Counted from the stretch's first letter, positions 8,723-19,474 are shown. The stretch is 64,000 nucleotides of DNA from JAGQOZ01 sp041399205 (GCA_041399205.1 JAWKTK010000024.1:62001-126000), one strand, 5' to 3'. A program made the numbers and translations. The notes: generated from the letters alone by a model not told the origin.

Positions 8723-11700
8723 TCATCGATGAAGCTGACCTAACGCGTCAAATTCGGGTGCCAAGACAGGCGAACGACTGATCCCAAGTGGTTCTTTCAC
8801 GGTAACCAGATTCGGCCGATCCTCCAACGAATCGACGGAACTATCAATAATACGAGACAGATCGGCGGGATAGAAGTTACCGCGTTGCCAATCGACAAAC
8901 AGCGGTTCGTCCGCGGCCAGTCGTATGGCAAAGTCGCCTGTTCCCACGTTAACCGCATTGCGCACATTCGCTTGGAAGACGTTGCCACCTTGAACGATGC
9001 GAGTTGACGTAATATCGGTCGCCACGCCTCGTTGCAAATTCACAATCACATTGTTCATCAACGTGGGGCTGGCGTTGTCCTCGACCAAAATTCCAACGTC
9101 TTGGAAATCTCCTTCCGGATAGTTGAATGTGGAATCGAACGTTCCGCCCAAACCAACAATGGTGTTATTGACAACGCGGCCGAAGGGAACTGCGCCGATG
9201 GCCACGGGCGAAGCGTACGAAGAAATCGGATAGGTGATATCGGTTACCGCAATCGCACCTTCCACGAACAATTCGTCACCTTTGCCTCGCATCACGTTGA
9301 CGTCCAAGTTGGAACTTTCAATTGCTTCGTACAAGGCGTCTGCCGTATCACGAATGATCGGATCGAACCGAGGCGAATTGTCATCCGTGTAGTAAATATC
9401 GACAATATTGGTTGCCGTGTTCTTGACGGCAGGTTGATTGACAAAGCGGAAAATCTGGGTGTACCCGTTGTTATCCGTAATGCTAAAGGTCGCACCATTG
9501 ATGATTTCGGGAATATCTGGCACATCTTGTGGCGCCACAATCACAAAGCCATTGGGATCACCACTAAAGTGAATACCACCCGATCCACCGAACGCCACCA
9601 CGTTGCTGACGATCGAAACACCCGGCGTTAGCAAGTCGTCATTGACTTCTTGTAAGCGACGGACTGACCCTGCATGCGGAATATAATCACCCGTGGTGAA
9701 CTGGGAATCCGTTACCTGGCCCAGCGGGTCAAAGAATCCATACGATGGTAAATCTCGCAAGCCATCTTCCACCACAACCCCGTAACCTCGAGACCAGGTA
9801 ATTGAATTACCTTCAATGAGCACCTGACCTTGGTCTCGCTTTAGGTTTTGATCACCAAAGAAATCGTAAGCGGTAAATTCGATTCCGTTGGGAGCTTGAT
9901 CGCCACCCAACACGGCGTTCGCTGTCAGGTCAATGCGTGCCGAAGTGGACAAGCCCACGTCATTTCCTTCGCCTGTTTCCGCACGAACGTCAAACGCCTG
10001 CGAATTGATCGCGTCACGAATGATCCTTGCAATTTCGCTGGAAGGTGCATCTACCGAATATTCGATTGGCACATGCCCGGACGCGACGCCATCGCCAATG
10101 GCCGAATCTTCATATTCGAAGACAACATTCCGCACACCGTCGCCGACAGTAAAGGTCTGCCCGTCAAAGACGTCCACACCTCGAGGCGCCGTCAGCGTGA
10201 CTCCTCGAGTCAATCGAGTGTTCCCCACGATGGCTGCCACATCTTCGTTTGGCTGAAACGCACCGGCTCGACGAATTTCTACTTGGTATTCACCAATTTC
10301 GATGCCACCTTGATTATCATCGGCTGTCAATTGACCTACTTCGGCTTCAAAGACATCGGGAATCGTGCCCGGCGTCGGATAGGTTGGACGCAGGTTCGCC
10401 GCAACTTCGCCTCGCTTAGCAAAGCCAATCACGATATCGTCGATATAGATACCTTCTTGCTGCACGGTGAAATCTGGGTCGTCCGTGCCGCCACCGCCTC
10501 CTGCGTCGGGAACTTGGAATCCATTTCCGTCAACGTCATAGCGAACCTGTGAATTGTTGCGGAATCGAAGCGGATCGTTGAACGCTCCGGTGCCGTCACC
10601 CGGCAACAGACTCGTCATACCCAACGGGCCTCGATCATCCACGTTGTGCCCGATAATCTGCACGACGTTTCCATTCCCCTTGATCACATCGACCAAGCCA
10701 CCAGCAAAGACGTCCGCAATGGGCTGTTTCATCGCTTCCGCCACATCGTCTGCGTCCATGGAAGAATCCACCGCAATCGGCGTAGCACCATCAGAAACGC
10801 CAATGCCACCCAAAACACGAATATTGGACGGCCCGCCCAAGGTAGCTTCCGTGGCACCGTTCAAATTTACCTTGGTACCATCACCAACGGCCGTGACATT
10901 AGCAGGACCATTGGCGTCTATAGCATCGACAAGCGCTTGTACCAGGGTGGCAGGTGACATGTCATCTTCGACCGGAATGGCGATGTTCGCACCAGCTACA
11001 CTACCGTCTCGGTCGAATTCCAAGACAAGCGTTTCTGCACCGTCCGTAATGGTCAAAGTCTCGCCATCACTGATCTGCTTGCCATTGGGCAAAATCACGG
11101 ACAAGCCGAGTTCAAATTCGAAGATCGATCCATCGATGACAAACTGTTCTCCATCGGCCAGTCGAATTCCGTCAATGGCGCGGAGTTCCGTACCGCCCGT
11201 GGTTCGCGCTCCACCGATATTGAAAGATCCAGCCGTCGAAAAATCAAAGCGCAGTCGCAGGTTTTCACTGCCCACAAAATCAGACAGATCGATCTTGGCT
11301 TGTCGCCATACGCCTTCCGTTTCGTTCAACGGCGGATCAAACGCGGGCCAGCCCAACGGATCTGGATTGAACGGCTGCGGATCGGTCCAAGGAAACGCAT
11401 CGCGAACACCATTCCGATTGAATACCGCCGGGTCATTGGGATCCTGCATTGGCACGTCCTGCCAAGTGTTGTCGAACAACGGAATCACATTGGTGTTGAC
11501 CGAATCATCCGGGTTCAAGTCCCAAACGTCTCCCAGATCTCCATCAAAATTGGACGCCAACAGTTGCCATTGACCTTGGTTGATGTCATCGCTGTCATTG
11601 GCAATAAAGACACGCACGCTGTCACGAGCGGACGCGTCATCAAATGCGTCGGCTCCTTGTTCCGTCACCAAGTAATAGGTGAAGTACAATGCGGGAGATT

Positions 11701-13417
11701 CGGCAACGGTGGCGGCGGCCAGACTAAATTCCTGACTGACCATACTACCGTGAGCACCACCGGCAAAATCATATGCTCGGCCCAAACCGGAAATGGTATC
11801 TTCGCCAAAGTACAGGCTATTGGCGCCCGAATGACCGACGTCGCCGCCGCGTTGCTGCGTGATTTTCCACAGATTCTGATCCAGACCACCAAATTCCAAA
11901 CCAACGGCACCTCGTACACCCGTACTGACGTGTGTCTGACCATCGACGAAAATGGGCTGCGGCACACCGTCCGTATCCAAAGCATAAAGTTCACCGTCAT
12001 TGGTAATTGCAAACAGCAAACGTCGATAAGCGCCACCTTCGACATTCGCCGGGCCGGCGGTAAGACCTTGGAAGTTGACAGGTTCCCCTTCGTCATCCAT
12101 GACCGTCGCCACATATCGACCTCGAGTTCCTGCGATGCGGAACAAGTGGCCTTCGTCCGTGACGGCAAAGGTACCGCCATTGATTGCCAACCCCGTTACA
12201 ATACCGCCCGGAATCAACGTGTTCGGATCATTCGGATCTGGAGCGCGAATATCCAATACGCCAACTTCGGCCATTTGTGTGCCCGCACCAGAAATTGGCG
12301 CCATGGTGGCAGGATCCGCAATCGGGTCGTCGCTTAATGGGTTCGTATTCGGAATCAGTTCACCATCTTGCTTTTCGGCGCCTGTCGAACTAATCGTGGC
12401 ACCTGTGGCAGCATCAAACTGATACAAAATATTTAGTAACGGGGGATCAAACGCATTTCCACCGTTGTCGATACAATCTGCACACGCGCGTTGTGCGACC
12501 GCCAAACCGGTGATCACATCCGGCGGAGCACCTCCCGGTGCTTCAAATGTGATGGCAGTGTAGGTAACGCCCTCCCCTTCCCCGTTGTTGGCACGCTGTA
12601 CTTCAACAGCGCCGTCTTCGTCCAAAACGGCAACATAGGTCTGCAGACCATCGTCTAGCAATTCGCCATTCTCTCCCGTGCCACGAACCAAGACCGTACC
12701 ATTCACCGGCACACCGGCGGTGCTGGGCGCTGGCCCTTGTCCGTGGTCGACTGTGACGTCCGTTCCTGCCGAAATATCCATCCAGAAATAAAGGCCCGTG
12801 TTGGCATCCGTCGTGGCAGGACTGCCATTTCCCGGATCGTTGGCGTAGGCATAGAAACGTTGACTTCGCGACGCTTCAAAGTCAGGGCTGCCTAGTGCGA
12901 AGGCAGGATTATTTCGCAGGGCAAAGTCACCGATCAGAGGCGCGACACCCAAGGCGTTATTGGCATAGCTCCCCAGGGCAGTTTCGCGCGTTCCGGTAAA
13001 GGGATCAACCGTAAACATCGAATTGGACGACGATACAAACAGTTGCACATCTCCCAAATGGAACGGCACGGCTCCGCGTGGCGTAAACAACACGGGGACT
13101 TCAGGATCTTCAATCGGCGCGGTGACCAGTGGGTCGTCTCCCGCAATATGATCCTGAGCCACGCGTTGCAGCGTATCGATCGGCTCCAGTCGCAAGTAAG
13201 GATTCAACGGCAATCGAGCGGTAAACTGATCCAATTCGGCAGGCCGGTCCGTCGAGATAGCCAGGAAATAAGAACCCGGCGCCAATGCCACAACGCCCAA
13301 GTAGGGATCCAAACTGCCCACGGTTCCTCGAGAAAGATCGTCGACACCATCTCCGGATAAGGCGAATCTTCCGTAATCGACGAATTCGGATTTCCCATGA
13401 ACAACAAATTGCGCCAA
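8723..13417 (-). CDS. Giant surface protein, central part
   Basis: This 1564-residue frame continues the giant exported protein. Its first true residues are about GDGVDDLSRGTVGSLDPYLG near 13355; the annotated start is only where the frame opens. The preceding frame carries the upstream MGNPNSSITEDSPYP stretch. Visible modules are a region with propeller-like phrases (VQLFVSSSNSMFTVDPFTG, LFRIAGTRGRYVATVMDD, LYALDTDGVPQPIFVDG), a jelly-roll-like region with NLRLRFDFSTAGSFNIGG, several copies of a module of the type SDGETLTITDGAETLVLEFD, and parallel beta-helix-like phrases (NNTIVGLGG, NNVIVNLQRGVA). No enzyme motif was seen. It ends in APEFDALGQLHR, one indel away from continuing into the C-terminal part. 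Confidence 0.85.
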   Translation of the reverse strand: MAQFVVHGKSEFVDYGRFALSGDGVDDLSRGTVGSLDPYLGVVALAPGSYFLAISTDRPAELDQFTARLPLNPYLRLEPIDTLQRVAQDHIAGDDPLVTAPIEDPEVPVLFTPRGAVPFHLGDVQLFVSSSNSMFTVDPFTGTRETALGSYANNALGVAPLIGDFALRNNPAFALGSPDFEASRSQRFYAYANDPGNGSPATTDANTGLYFWMDISAGTDVTVDHGQGPAPSTAGVPVNGTVLVRGTGENGELLDDGLQTYVAVLDEDGAVEVQRANNGEGEGVTYTAITFEAPGGAPPDVITGLAVAQRACADCIDNGGNAFDPPLLNILYQFDAATGATISSTGAEKQDGELIPNTNPLSDDPIADPATMAPISGAGTQMAEVGVLDIRAPDPNDPNTLIPGGIVTGLAINGGTFAVTDEGHLFRIAGTRGRYVATVMDDEGEPVNFQGLTAGPANVEGGAYRRLLFAITNDGELYALDTDGVPQPIFVDGQTHVSTGVRGAVGLEFGGLDQNLWKITQQRGGDVGHSGANSLYFGEDTISGLGRAYDFAGGAHGSMVSQEFSLAAATVAESPALYFTYYLVTEQGADAFDDASARDSVRVFIANDSDDINQGQWQLLASNFDGDLGDVWDLNPDDSVNTNVIPLFDNTWQDVPMQDPNDPAVFNRNGVRDAFPWTDPQPFNPDPLGWPAFDPPLNETEGVWRQAKIDLSDFVGSENLRLRFDFSTAGSFNIGGARTTGGTELRAIDGIRLADGEQFVIDGSIFEFELGLSVILPNGKQISDGETLTITDGAETLVLEFDRDGSVAGANIAIPVEDDMSPATLVQALVDAIDANGPANVTAVGDGTKVNLNGATEATLGGPSNIRVLGGIGVSDGATPIAVDSSMDADDVAEAMKQPIADVFAGGLVDVIKGNGNVVQIIGHNVDDRGPLGMTSLLPGDGTGAFNDPLRFRNNSQVRYDVDGNGFQVPDAGGGGGTDDPDFTVQQEGIYIDDIVIGFAKRGEVAANLRPTYPTPGTIPDVFEAEVGQLTADDNQGGIEIGEYQVEIRRAGAFQPNEDVAAIVGNTRLTRGVTLTAPRGVDVFDGQTFTVGDGVRNVVFEYEDSAIGDGVASGHVPIEYSVDAPSSEIARIIRDAINSQAFDVRAETGEGNDVGLSTSARIDLTANAVLGGDQAPNGIEFTAYDFFGDQNLKRDQGQVLIEGNSITWSRGYGVVVEDGLRDLPSYGFFDPLGQVTDSQFTTGDYIPHAGSVRRLQEVNDDLLTPGVSIVSNVVAFGGSGGIHFSGDPNGFVIVAPQDVPDIPEIINGATFSITDNNGYTQIFRFVNQPAVKNTATNIVDIYYTDDNSPRFDPIIRDTADALYEAIESSNLDVNVMRGKGDELFVEGAIAVTDITYPISSYASPVAIGAVPFGRVVNNTIVGLGGTFDSTFNYPEGDFQDVGILVEDNASPTLMNNVIVNLQRGVATDITSTRIVQGGNVFQANVRNAVNVGTGDFAIRLAADEPLFVDWQRGNFYPADLSRIIDSSVDSLEDRPNLVTVKEPLGISRSPVLAPEFDALGQLHR

Positions 13418-16400
13418 CGTACTTTCTTACCGGGATTTGCGTCTTCATAGACAAACAGATTGAGATCGGCACGCGCAAGTCCATCGGCATAATCCAGATC
13501 GATGATGACGTCAATCAAGGCACCCGCTTGCTGAACGCTATCGGTACCTACTTCAAACTTGTAGAAGTCAACATTGTCACCGTTGGGAACATCAACTGAT
13601 CCGGCAATGGTGATCGTGGCGCGATCCGTATTCAGCAAGTTGCCTACGTTTTGGGCATCCGTAAAGTCGATGGCTGCCGGTGGAAAGACGGGAGGCCGAG
13701 CGAGATCACGAGCGAAATTCGGAATCGCCACTTCATTGTTTTGATCGAACGGCTCTTCGCTAATTTCGCCGGTCAAGGGCGAATGGGCCGGCAAACCTTT
13801 GATGCGAACGCCATCGCGAGCATAACGAATATCGGCAAACTTGACACTGGAACCGCCAACTTCGTCCACTTCGCTCAAGCGAATCTGCAATTGATACGCA
13901 CCGGCGGTCTGACCGTTCGTAGTACTGCTTAAGTTTCCGCTGGCACTACGAATTCGCACAAAATAAGTACCGGTGGCACCCACCTGCCCCGGCAACACGA
14001 CTCGCAGTCCAGCATCTTTCGGATTTGTGGAAAAATGATCTTTGGGTTGGAATAGCGATTTTTGCAGACCACGAACTTGGATACCGTTAGCGCCGGTAGC
14101 AATCGTTTGGAAAAGTGAATCATCAATCGAATTATCACTTTGTGCCAAAACTCGGCCAGTGGAATCGACCAGTTCGACCACCGAATCCAAAGTGGACGAC
14201 GTTCGATCGATATCAAACCAAACCTCCGTCCCCGCCTTGGCTTCAAAACTGTAGACGTCAACATCCCGCGCCTGATGAATCACGCCATGAACAGTAAAAC
14301 CTAATCGTAGCGTTTCATCACTATCCTTTTCTCCTTGCCCCAGCGAGCCTAAGTACTGTGCGGCAAGTGGAGTGGCGTTATTGCCCGGAGCAACCGACGC
14401 CGGCGACTCAAACTCCGTGACGGTGACCACGTTTCGGTCATGCGAATATTGGTCCAATAGGATGCCGACCCAGTCTCCGGCGTGACCATCGCCGGTGACA
14501 TCCCAGCCAATCAAGTCAAACGCCGTCCGATCGTTTTCATTCAAATTCGCTTCTTCACCCGGTTCGGACTGCGGATCCATGAGCCCCAGCGTGGCCGGAA
14601 ATTCAAGCCAATGACTGGCTTGGTCGCCAACCGAATTGGACAACGGAATATCTCCGCGAGTTAACCCGGCAATGGGATAACCAATGGGATCAAAATTGCC
14701 GCCGTCATAGAAGACGTGTGTCAGCGCCGGATCAATCGCGCGAGCTGCATTGCGGAAATCGTCCTGCCCGCGCCCTGGCTCCAAGCGATACAGATCCAAC
14801 GTGTTCAATTCGATATTTCTTTGCCCAGCGGCCACATCATCTACAGCGCTCAAGAATCCAAGTGAATGACCTATTTCATGAATCGCGGTGGCAATGAAGT
14901 CATCGTAGTTTGGTTGAATACCATCACTGCGGTCATAGTCAAAGAACGAAGGCTCCGGACCTGCCAAAATCGTAGGATGCAGATTGAACTGAATCAGTCC
15001 GTCACGCGTTTCCGTGGGGTCGTACAACGATGCCGCACCGGCAGCCGGCAGCCCTAAGGCTCGTGCATTCGCCGAAGTCAGTCGCATGGTTGGCTGCAGC
15101 ACAAACGGATTCAACGTGTCAGCAGGGACGCTGGCATTCAATTCCGCAAAAGTGGGCAAATCATTGACAATTGCTTCGTGAGAACGAGCGTCATTGATCA
15201 AGGCCGTACGGACCTGATCGTAGGGTACACCCACAAAGTCAGGTTGGCTGACCCCCAACGTTCCATCACCTAGGTCGGCAAGTTCGACATCCAAGGTAAC
15301 GGTAATCGGATCTTCTAACAGTTCTTCCCAAACTCGAGCAGCTTCTTCCAGGGCGCTGACGATTTCAGGTCGCGCAGTTGCCAGCGGTCCATAATTCAAG
15401 TCAATCTGGAACGTGCCACGCGGATTTTGTCGTGATACGCGCGCGTTCCCATTCGTTTCGTTTTGGGGGCGGCCGTGTGGATCAAGACCAGCACCAACCG
15501 TATTGTCATCCAGTGAGGTCAGCACCACCGGTCGTCCCGGTTGGCCAATCACTTGCACCACTCCACCAATGCGGTCTTCAATTTCACGAGCTCGTCCAGT
15601 GGCTTGGAATCCAGCTTGGTTCCCCAGCATTTTGACAACCAGACTTTCCGTCGGACTACTTTCCAGACGCACGCCGCCGTATGTATGAAAATTGGAAACG
15701 GTCACTTCGTCAAACAGGATATGAACAATGTCGGTGTCGTCCCACACGCTTTCCGTTGCCACCGCTCCACCGCGAACAATCATCCCATTCAGGCTGTTGT
15801 CTGCTAGGCGATTACCTTGAATGAGCGGCCCCTGATTTTCCAAGATCTCCGCGTGGGCATTCGCCAATCCAGTAGCGCGGCCCAGATCACGAACCAAATC
15901 TTGGTTCAGTGAATTCACGTCAATATTGATCACACCGGCACGGTAACCTTCCGTACCGCGGATCACGTTGTCGACCAGAATCGGCTGAGCTCCGCGAACG
16001 AAAATAGCGCCGCTGGCATTGATACCGCGGCCTTCCCGAGTCAATTCGCCCTGGCCGCCTAAACCATGCGCGTTGTCTTGGAATAATGAATTGGTAATTC
16101 GCAATTCACCTTGATGCGTCTCTACGGCGTTGAATCCGGCAAACGAACCTTCCATTCGCGTTAAACCACCGCCGAACGCAATAACGGCATGATCCAAACT
16201 ACCTCGAGCCACCGGGCCAATATAGATTCCACCCCAGTCACCTGCCGCAGCCGCGTCCATCGAATCGGCGTCGGGTGCACTGGTTTGGAACATGCCTCCA
16301 GCTCCATAACGGTCGTCCAACAAAGAGGTAAAAATGATGGACTGTCCCGCATTGCCTTCGGCCAGCAATTGAGCGCCCAGGGTGGCTTCAATTCGGCTGC

Positions 16401-18906
16401 CATCCAGTTTGACAACTAACTTGGGGTCAATCTTTAGACTGGCATCCATTCTAGCCACGCGCATTCCTGATGCGGCGTCCACCAGCGGCCCGCCGGGCGT
16501 TCCTTGAATGGTCAAATTCTCCGATACCACGTGGACAATGTCGGCGTCGTCCCAGCGTCCCGTGACCGTCAGTTTTTCCAATGCATCGCCGGCGGGAGTT
16601 TCAATCCGAGTAAACAAACCATTAATCGAATTGTCGACCAACCGATTGCCTCGAATGTCCGGACCAACTCGACGATAGTCTGGCGTAAAGAGGGACGCCT
16701 GATAGTGAATCCCAAACGAATCGACCGCCGTATAAGTGGACTCTTCGAAACTGTTGGGATTGGCCGACAAAGCGGCGTCGGCACTGAACTGGATCGTGTT
16801 GTACGAAACGGTCGGTCGAGCATTCACCATGTGGATCGGCGCCACGACTGTTTGCACCGAATCCACCACAACATTGCCACCGCCATAGCGGATGTCTGCT
16901 TGATTTACAAAGTTGAGAAAAATGCCCTCTTGTTCAAAATCAAAACGCCCCTCTTTGCGATCGATGTCATTCTGGAAAATCAAACCGCCCCAATCACCTG
17001 GGTCGGGTGTCGTGATCCGAGGATTCGTGTCGACGCCAATGGATTGATCATCGTAGGACGTAAAGAGCACGGCTGCTTCCGGCGTTCCCAGAATTTGCAG
17101 CGAAGATTCGCTGCGATCAATTCCCACCGCCGAACTACCAACGTGAATATTCGAATTGAGCATCTTGAAGATCGCACCGGCGTCTACAATGGCCGATACG
17201 CCCGCCGGAATCTCCAATGACGACCCGTCCGCCAATCGGCCTCCTGAATTCCCAATTTCATACGCCAAGTTATCGCCCAAAGTGAGCAAGTCTCCGTCGG
17301 CTCCACCATTGCCGACAATTCGTAAGACTTCACCAGGTTGCGGCGTGTTGGCTCCGGTCGTGGCGATACGTAGATTTTGGAAGGGAGCTGCCAGCGAACC
17401 GTCACCGCCGGGCGATGCCGCTTTGTCCACATACGTGGTCTTGTCTTGACCTACGGCGCGAAACCAAAAATCGTAAACGCCACCTTGAATGCCGTCGGCG
17501 TCACCATCAAACAACGTCCCCGTAGCATCCGTCAAAACATTATCCACTTGTGGACGATAGTCGACTCGTAATTGATACGGTCCTTCCGATGTGCCACCAA
17601 AGCCGGAATCTTCGACCGTCGGGTCGATGTTGTCATTCCCTGTCGACGTGACAGCCACAAAATAGGTGCCGGCCGCCAATTCTAATTCAATCAATGCATC
17701 TTCGCTAAAGTAGTCGTCGTTACCAGCGATGCGAATTCTTCGACCATTCTGTTCACGATACAGCGTCAAGTAACTGTCCAACGCACTTGAATCGGCCTGC
17801 CGTTCCGCAATCACTTCGACCGACAACGATCCTCGCTCCGGCAACACAACTCGATACATGTCAATATCGTTGCTTTCCGGACGAAACAGATGCTGACCGT
17901 GAACGATATCGATCGGGCCGGGGAATGTCTTTTCAAAGTTGGTAACAAACGCGTCGAATTGCGTTTGCGTGCCTTCAATCTGTCCGGACATGACCGAATA
18001 CGGATTAACATCTGTAGTATGGCCCATGCCCAGAATGTGGCCAATTTCGTGCATGGCCACTTCCATCCAACTAAAACGATTCGGCTCGATCGTTTCGCCA
18101 AAGGAATCGTCCCAGCGCTCTAGACTATCCAAGATGATCATCGGCTGGTTGGTGACTTGCTGAAAACCCGCCACACCCAACACACCACCGCGCTCAACCG
18201 CCAGCGTATCATCCAACTCGCGCATATCGCCGGTGACCACGATAATTCCGTCGCCTTCCGTCTCCTCAAACTGCACGCCCAGATAGGATCCGTAAAGTTC
18301 AAAGATCTCACGGGCCCTCATCTTTTGGTTCTCTGTGACCAAGTTGAACAAGTCATTTCCAAATGAATCTTGTCCATAGACTTCCATGAAGTTGTAGGCA
18401 ATGGTTGTGATACCTGGCGTCGCGTCGGCGACGCCCAAAAGGTGCGTTTCATCCTTGGTCTGGCGATGGCCTGGTTCATCGTTGGAACCTGGAAACTCCA
18501 GCGGATGCAAATTCGGATCGATGGCTGCTGTCACCAGCTTTGCTCCGGGAACAAGTGTTCCCAAGTCATTGGCCGTGGCAAAACTAGAACCGGGGTCTTC
18601 GGCAGGAGTGATTTCGACAGGCGTGTCAGTGATGATTTCGTCAGTTCCAATACGCAAGCGGTAAGTCCCCTCACCGCTGGAGAGTTTTTCGATGTCATCG
18701 GCAAATGTCAGTACCACCAGGTCTCGCTGCGCATCGTATTCGACCTGCGTCGGCGTGTAGACAACGTCATCCGTGTTATTGACCGTATCGTTGGTGAATA
18801 CCAAGCGGTAGAAAGCCGAATTGACCGCCTTGACCGGGTCCAAGTCGTCATTGTTGAAATAGACTTGGATCTGGTTGCAGTACAATGAGCGAACCGTCTG
18901 AACCAC
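13204..18906 (-). CDS. Giant surface protein, N-proximal part with two metalloprotease domains
   Basis: This 1900-residue frame carries the catalytic modules. The first metzincin-like domain has AMHEIGHILGMGH (HExxHxxGxxH zinc site) at about 18015-18055, followed by YSVMSG as Met-turn. A PPC-like calcium-binding domain follows (DIDMYRVVLPERGSLSVEV). A long parallel beta-helix-like region comes next (DAGAIFKMLNSNIHVGSSAV, VRGAQPILVDNVIRG). A second protease domain has AIHEIGHSLGFLSAVDD at about 14830-14880 and LGLMDP as Met-turn; it resembles the planctomycete NF038122-type metalloprotease. A second PPC-like domain (ARDVDVYSFEAKAGTEVWFD) is near 14200-14290. The genuine sequence starts around NQIQVYFNNDDLDP (about 18870) and leaves this frame near 13360. 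Both zinc sites look intact, so proteolysis or self-processing at the surface is plausible. Confidence 0.88.
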   Translation of the reverse strand: MVQTVRSLYCNQIQVYFNNDDLDPVKAVNSAFYRLVFTNDTVNNTDDVVYTPTQVEYDAQRDLVVLTFADDIEKLSSGEGTYRLRIGTDEIITDTPVEITPAEDPGSSFATANDLGTLVPGAKLVTAAIDPNLHPLEFPGSNDEPGHRQTKDETHLLGVADATPGITTIAYNFMEVYGQDSFGNDLFNLVTENQKMRAREIFELYGSYLGVQFEETEGDGIIVVTGDMRELDDTLAVERGGVLGVAGFQQVTNQPMIILDSLERWDDSFGETIEPNRFSWMEVAMHEIGHILGMGHTTDVNPYSVMSGQIEGTQTQFDAFVTNFEKTFPGPIDIVHGQHLFRPESNDIDMYRVVLPERGSLSVEVIAERQADSSALDSYLTLYREQNGRRIRIAGNDDYFSEDALIELELAAGTYFVAVTSTGNDNIDPTVEDSGFGGTSEGPYQLRVDYRPQVDNVLTDATGTLFDGDADGIQGGVYDFWFRAVGQDKTTYVDKAASPGGDGSLAAPFQNLRIATTGANTPQPGEVLRIVGNGGADGDLLTLGDNLAYEIGNSGGRLADGSSLEIPAGVSAIVDAGAIFKMLNSNIHVGSSAVGIDRSESSLQILGTPEAAVLFTSYDDQSIGVDTNPRITTPDPGDWGGLIFQNDIDRKEGRFDFEQEGIFLNFVNQADIRYGGGNVVVDSVQTVVAPIHMVNARPTVSYNTIQFSADAALSANPNSFEESTYTAVDSFGIHYQASLFTPDYRRVGPDIRGNRLVDNSINGLFTRIETPAGDALEKLTVTGRWDDADIVHVVSENLTIQGTPGGPLVDAASGMRVARMDASLKIDPKLVVKLDGSRIEATLGAQLLAEGNAGQSIIFTSLLDDRYGAGGMFQTSAPDADSMDAAAAGDWGGIYIGPVARGSLDHAVIAFGGGLTRMEGSFAGFNAVETHQGELRITNSLFQDNAHGLGGQGELTREGRGINASGAIFVRGAQPILVDNVIRGTEGYRAGVINIDVNSLNQDLVRDLGRATGLANAHAEILENQGPLIQGNRLADNSLNGMIVRGGAVATESVWDDTDIVHILFDEVTVSNFHTYGGVRLESSPTESLVVKMLGNQAGFQATGRAREIEDRIGGVVQVIGQPGRPVVLTSLDDNTVGAGLDPHGRPQNETNGNARVSRQNPRGTFQIDLNYGPLATARPEIVSALEEAARVWEELLEDPITVTLDVELADLGDGTLGVSQPDFVGVPYDQVRTALINDARSHEAIVNDLPTFAELNASVPADTLNPFVLQPTMRLTSANARALGLPAAGAASLYDPTETRDGLIQFNLHPTILAGPEPSFFDYDRSDGIQPNYDDFIATAIHEIGHSLGFLSAVDDVAAGQRNIELNTLDLYRLEPGRGQDDFRNAARAIDPALTHVFYDGGNFDPIGYPIAGLTRGDIPLSNSVGDQASHWLEFPATLGLMDPQSEPGEEANLNENDRTAFDLIGWDVTGDGHAGDWVGILLDQYSHDRNVVTVTEFESPASVAPGNNATPLAAQYLGSLGQGEKDSDETLRLGFTVHGVIHQARDVDVYSFEAKAGTEVWFDIDRTSSTLDSVVELVDSTGRVLAQSDNSIDDSLFQTIATGANGIQVRGLQKSLFQPKDHFSTNPKDAGLRVVLPGQVGATGTYFVRIRSASGNLSSTTNGQTAGAYQLQIRLSEVDEVGGSSVKFADIRYARDGVRIKGLPAHSPLTGEISEEPFDQNNEVAIPNFARDLARPPVFPPAAIDFTDAQNVGNLLNTDRATITIAGSVDVPNGDNVDFYKFEVGTDSVQQAGALIDVIIDLDYADGLARADLNLFVYEDANPGKKVRWRNLLFMGNPNSSITEDSPYPEMVSTIFLEEPWAVWIPTWALWHWRRVLISWLSRRTGLPNWISLPLDCR

Positions 18907-19474
18907 GCGTTATCGGTTGCGGGACAACACCGACCACCTGCGCACCTAGATCCAGATCAAACGTGATGATCGTGCGGTCAGCGCCTGCCAGACGAGGCAA
19001 AAACGGATCACCTTCGACGTTGCGTAAAGCGGTCAGATTGCGAGTCGTATCGTCAATGGCGGAAATCTGAATTCGGTATGTATCATCTGGCAGGGATTCG
19101 GCGAAGCGCACAATGACTTCGTTGGTTCGATCCGGATTGACACCGACATAGCCAGGTTGAACGATCACGTCCGTAACGCCATCAAAAGTTCCGTCAAACC
19201 CCGAACGTATCACTTGGATTCCGTCCAGCGTTGTCGGATCAATCTGCTGGAGTTCGCTGAACACCAACGTCAATTCCTCGGGCGCAACGTGCCTTTGTGC
19301 ACCGTCAGCCAAGACATCACCGGAATTCGGCTGAATGGCAACTAGCTGAGGACTGACGGCCAAGAGGTGCCGTTCTTCCAACGACTCGACGAGTCGGTTT
19401 TTTGGCGCGGGGCGTTTCGATTTGGAGGCAGAGGCGGGTTTCTTGTCTTTACGATTCGGAGCGTGATCGCTCAT
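18848..19474 (-). CDS. Giant surface protein, N-terminus
   Basis: This 208-residue frame contains the true start of the giant protein. The basic N-terminus (NRKDKKPASASKSKRPAPK) followed by VESLEERHLLA is the planctomycete surface-protein leader motif, which in this phylum replaces or precedes an export signal. It continues into a beta-rich domain (LTLVFSELQQIDPTTLDGIQ, FAESLPDDTYRIQI) of Ig-like character. The frame ends in VLQPDPSLFQQ because of an indel near 18880; the protein continues in the frame of 13204-18906. With all parts joined it would be about 4,800 residues. The start has no good ribosome site and sits right behind a small inverted repeat. Confidence 0.85.
   Translation of the reverse strand: MSDHAPNRKDKKPASASKSKRPAPKNRLVESLEERHLLAVSPQLVAIQPNSGDVLADGAQRHVAPEELTLVFSELQQIDPTTLDGIQVIRSGFDGTFDGVTDVIVQPGYVGVNPDRTNEVIVRFAESLPDDTYRIQISAIDDTTRNLTALRNVEGDPFLPRLAGADRTIITFDLDLGAQVVGVVPQPITRGSDGSLIVLQPDPSLFQQ

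Noticed and set aside
10554..11573. 339-codon plus-strand frame over the central part of the giant gene
   Set aside because: Ser/Pro-rich shadow of a conserved reading frame on the minus strand; no start signal.
11300..12337. 345-codon plus-strand frame in the same region
   Set aside because: Overlaps both the giant gene and another shadow frame; composition is not protein-like.
5061..19474. Programmed ribosomal frameshifting to join the pieces of the giant gene
   Set aside because: There are at least four junctions, with no slippery heptamer plus structure seen, and similar indels hit unrelated genes nearby; sequence error is simpler.
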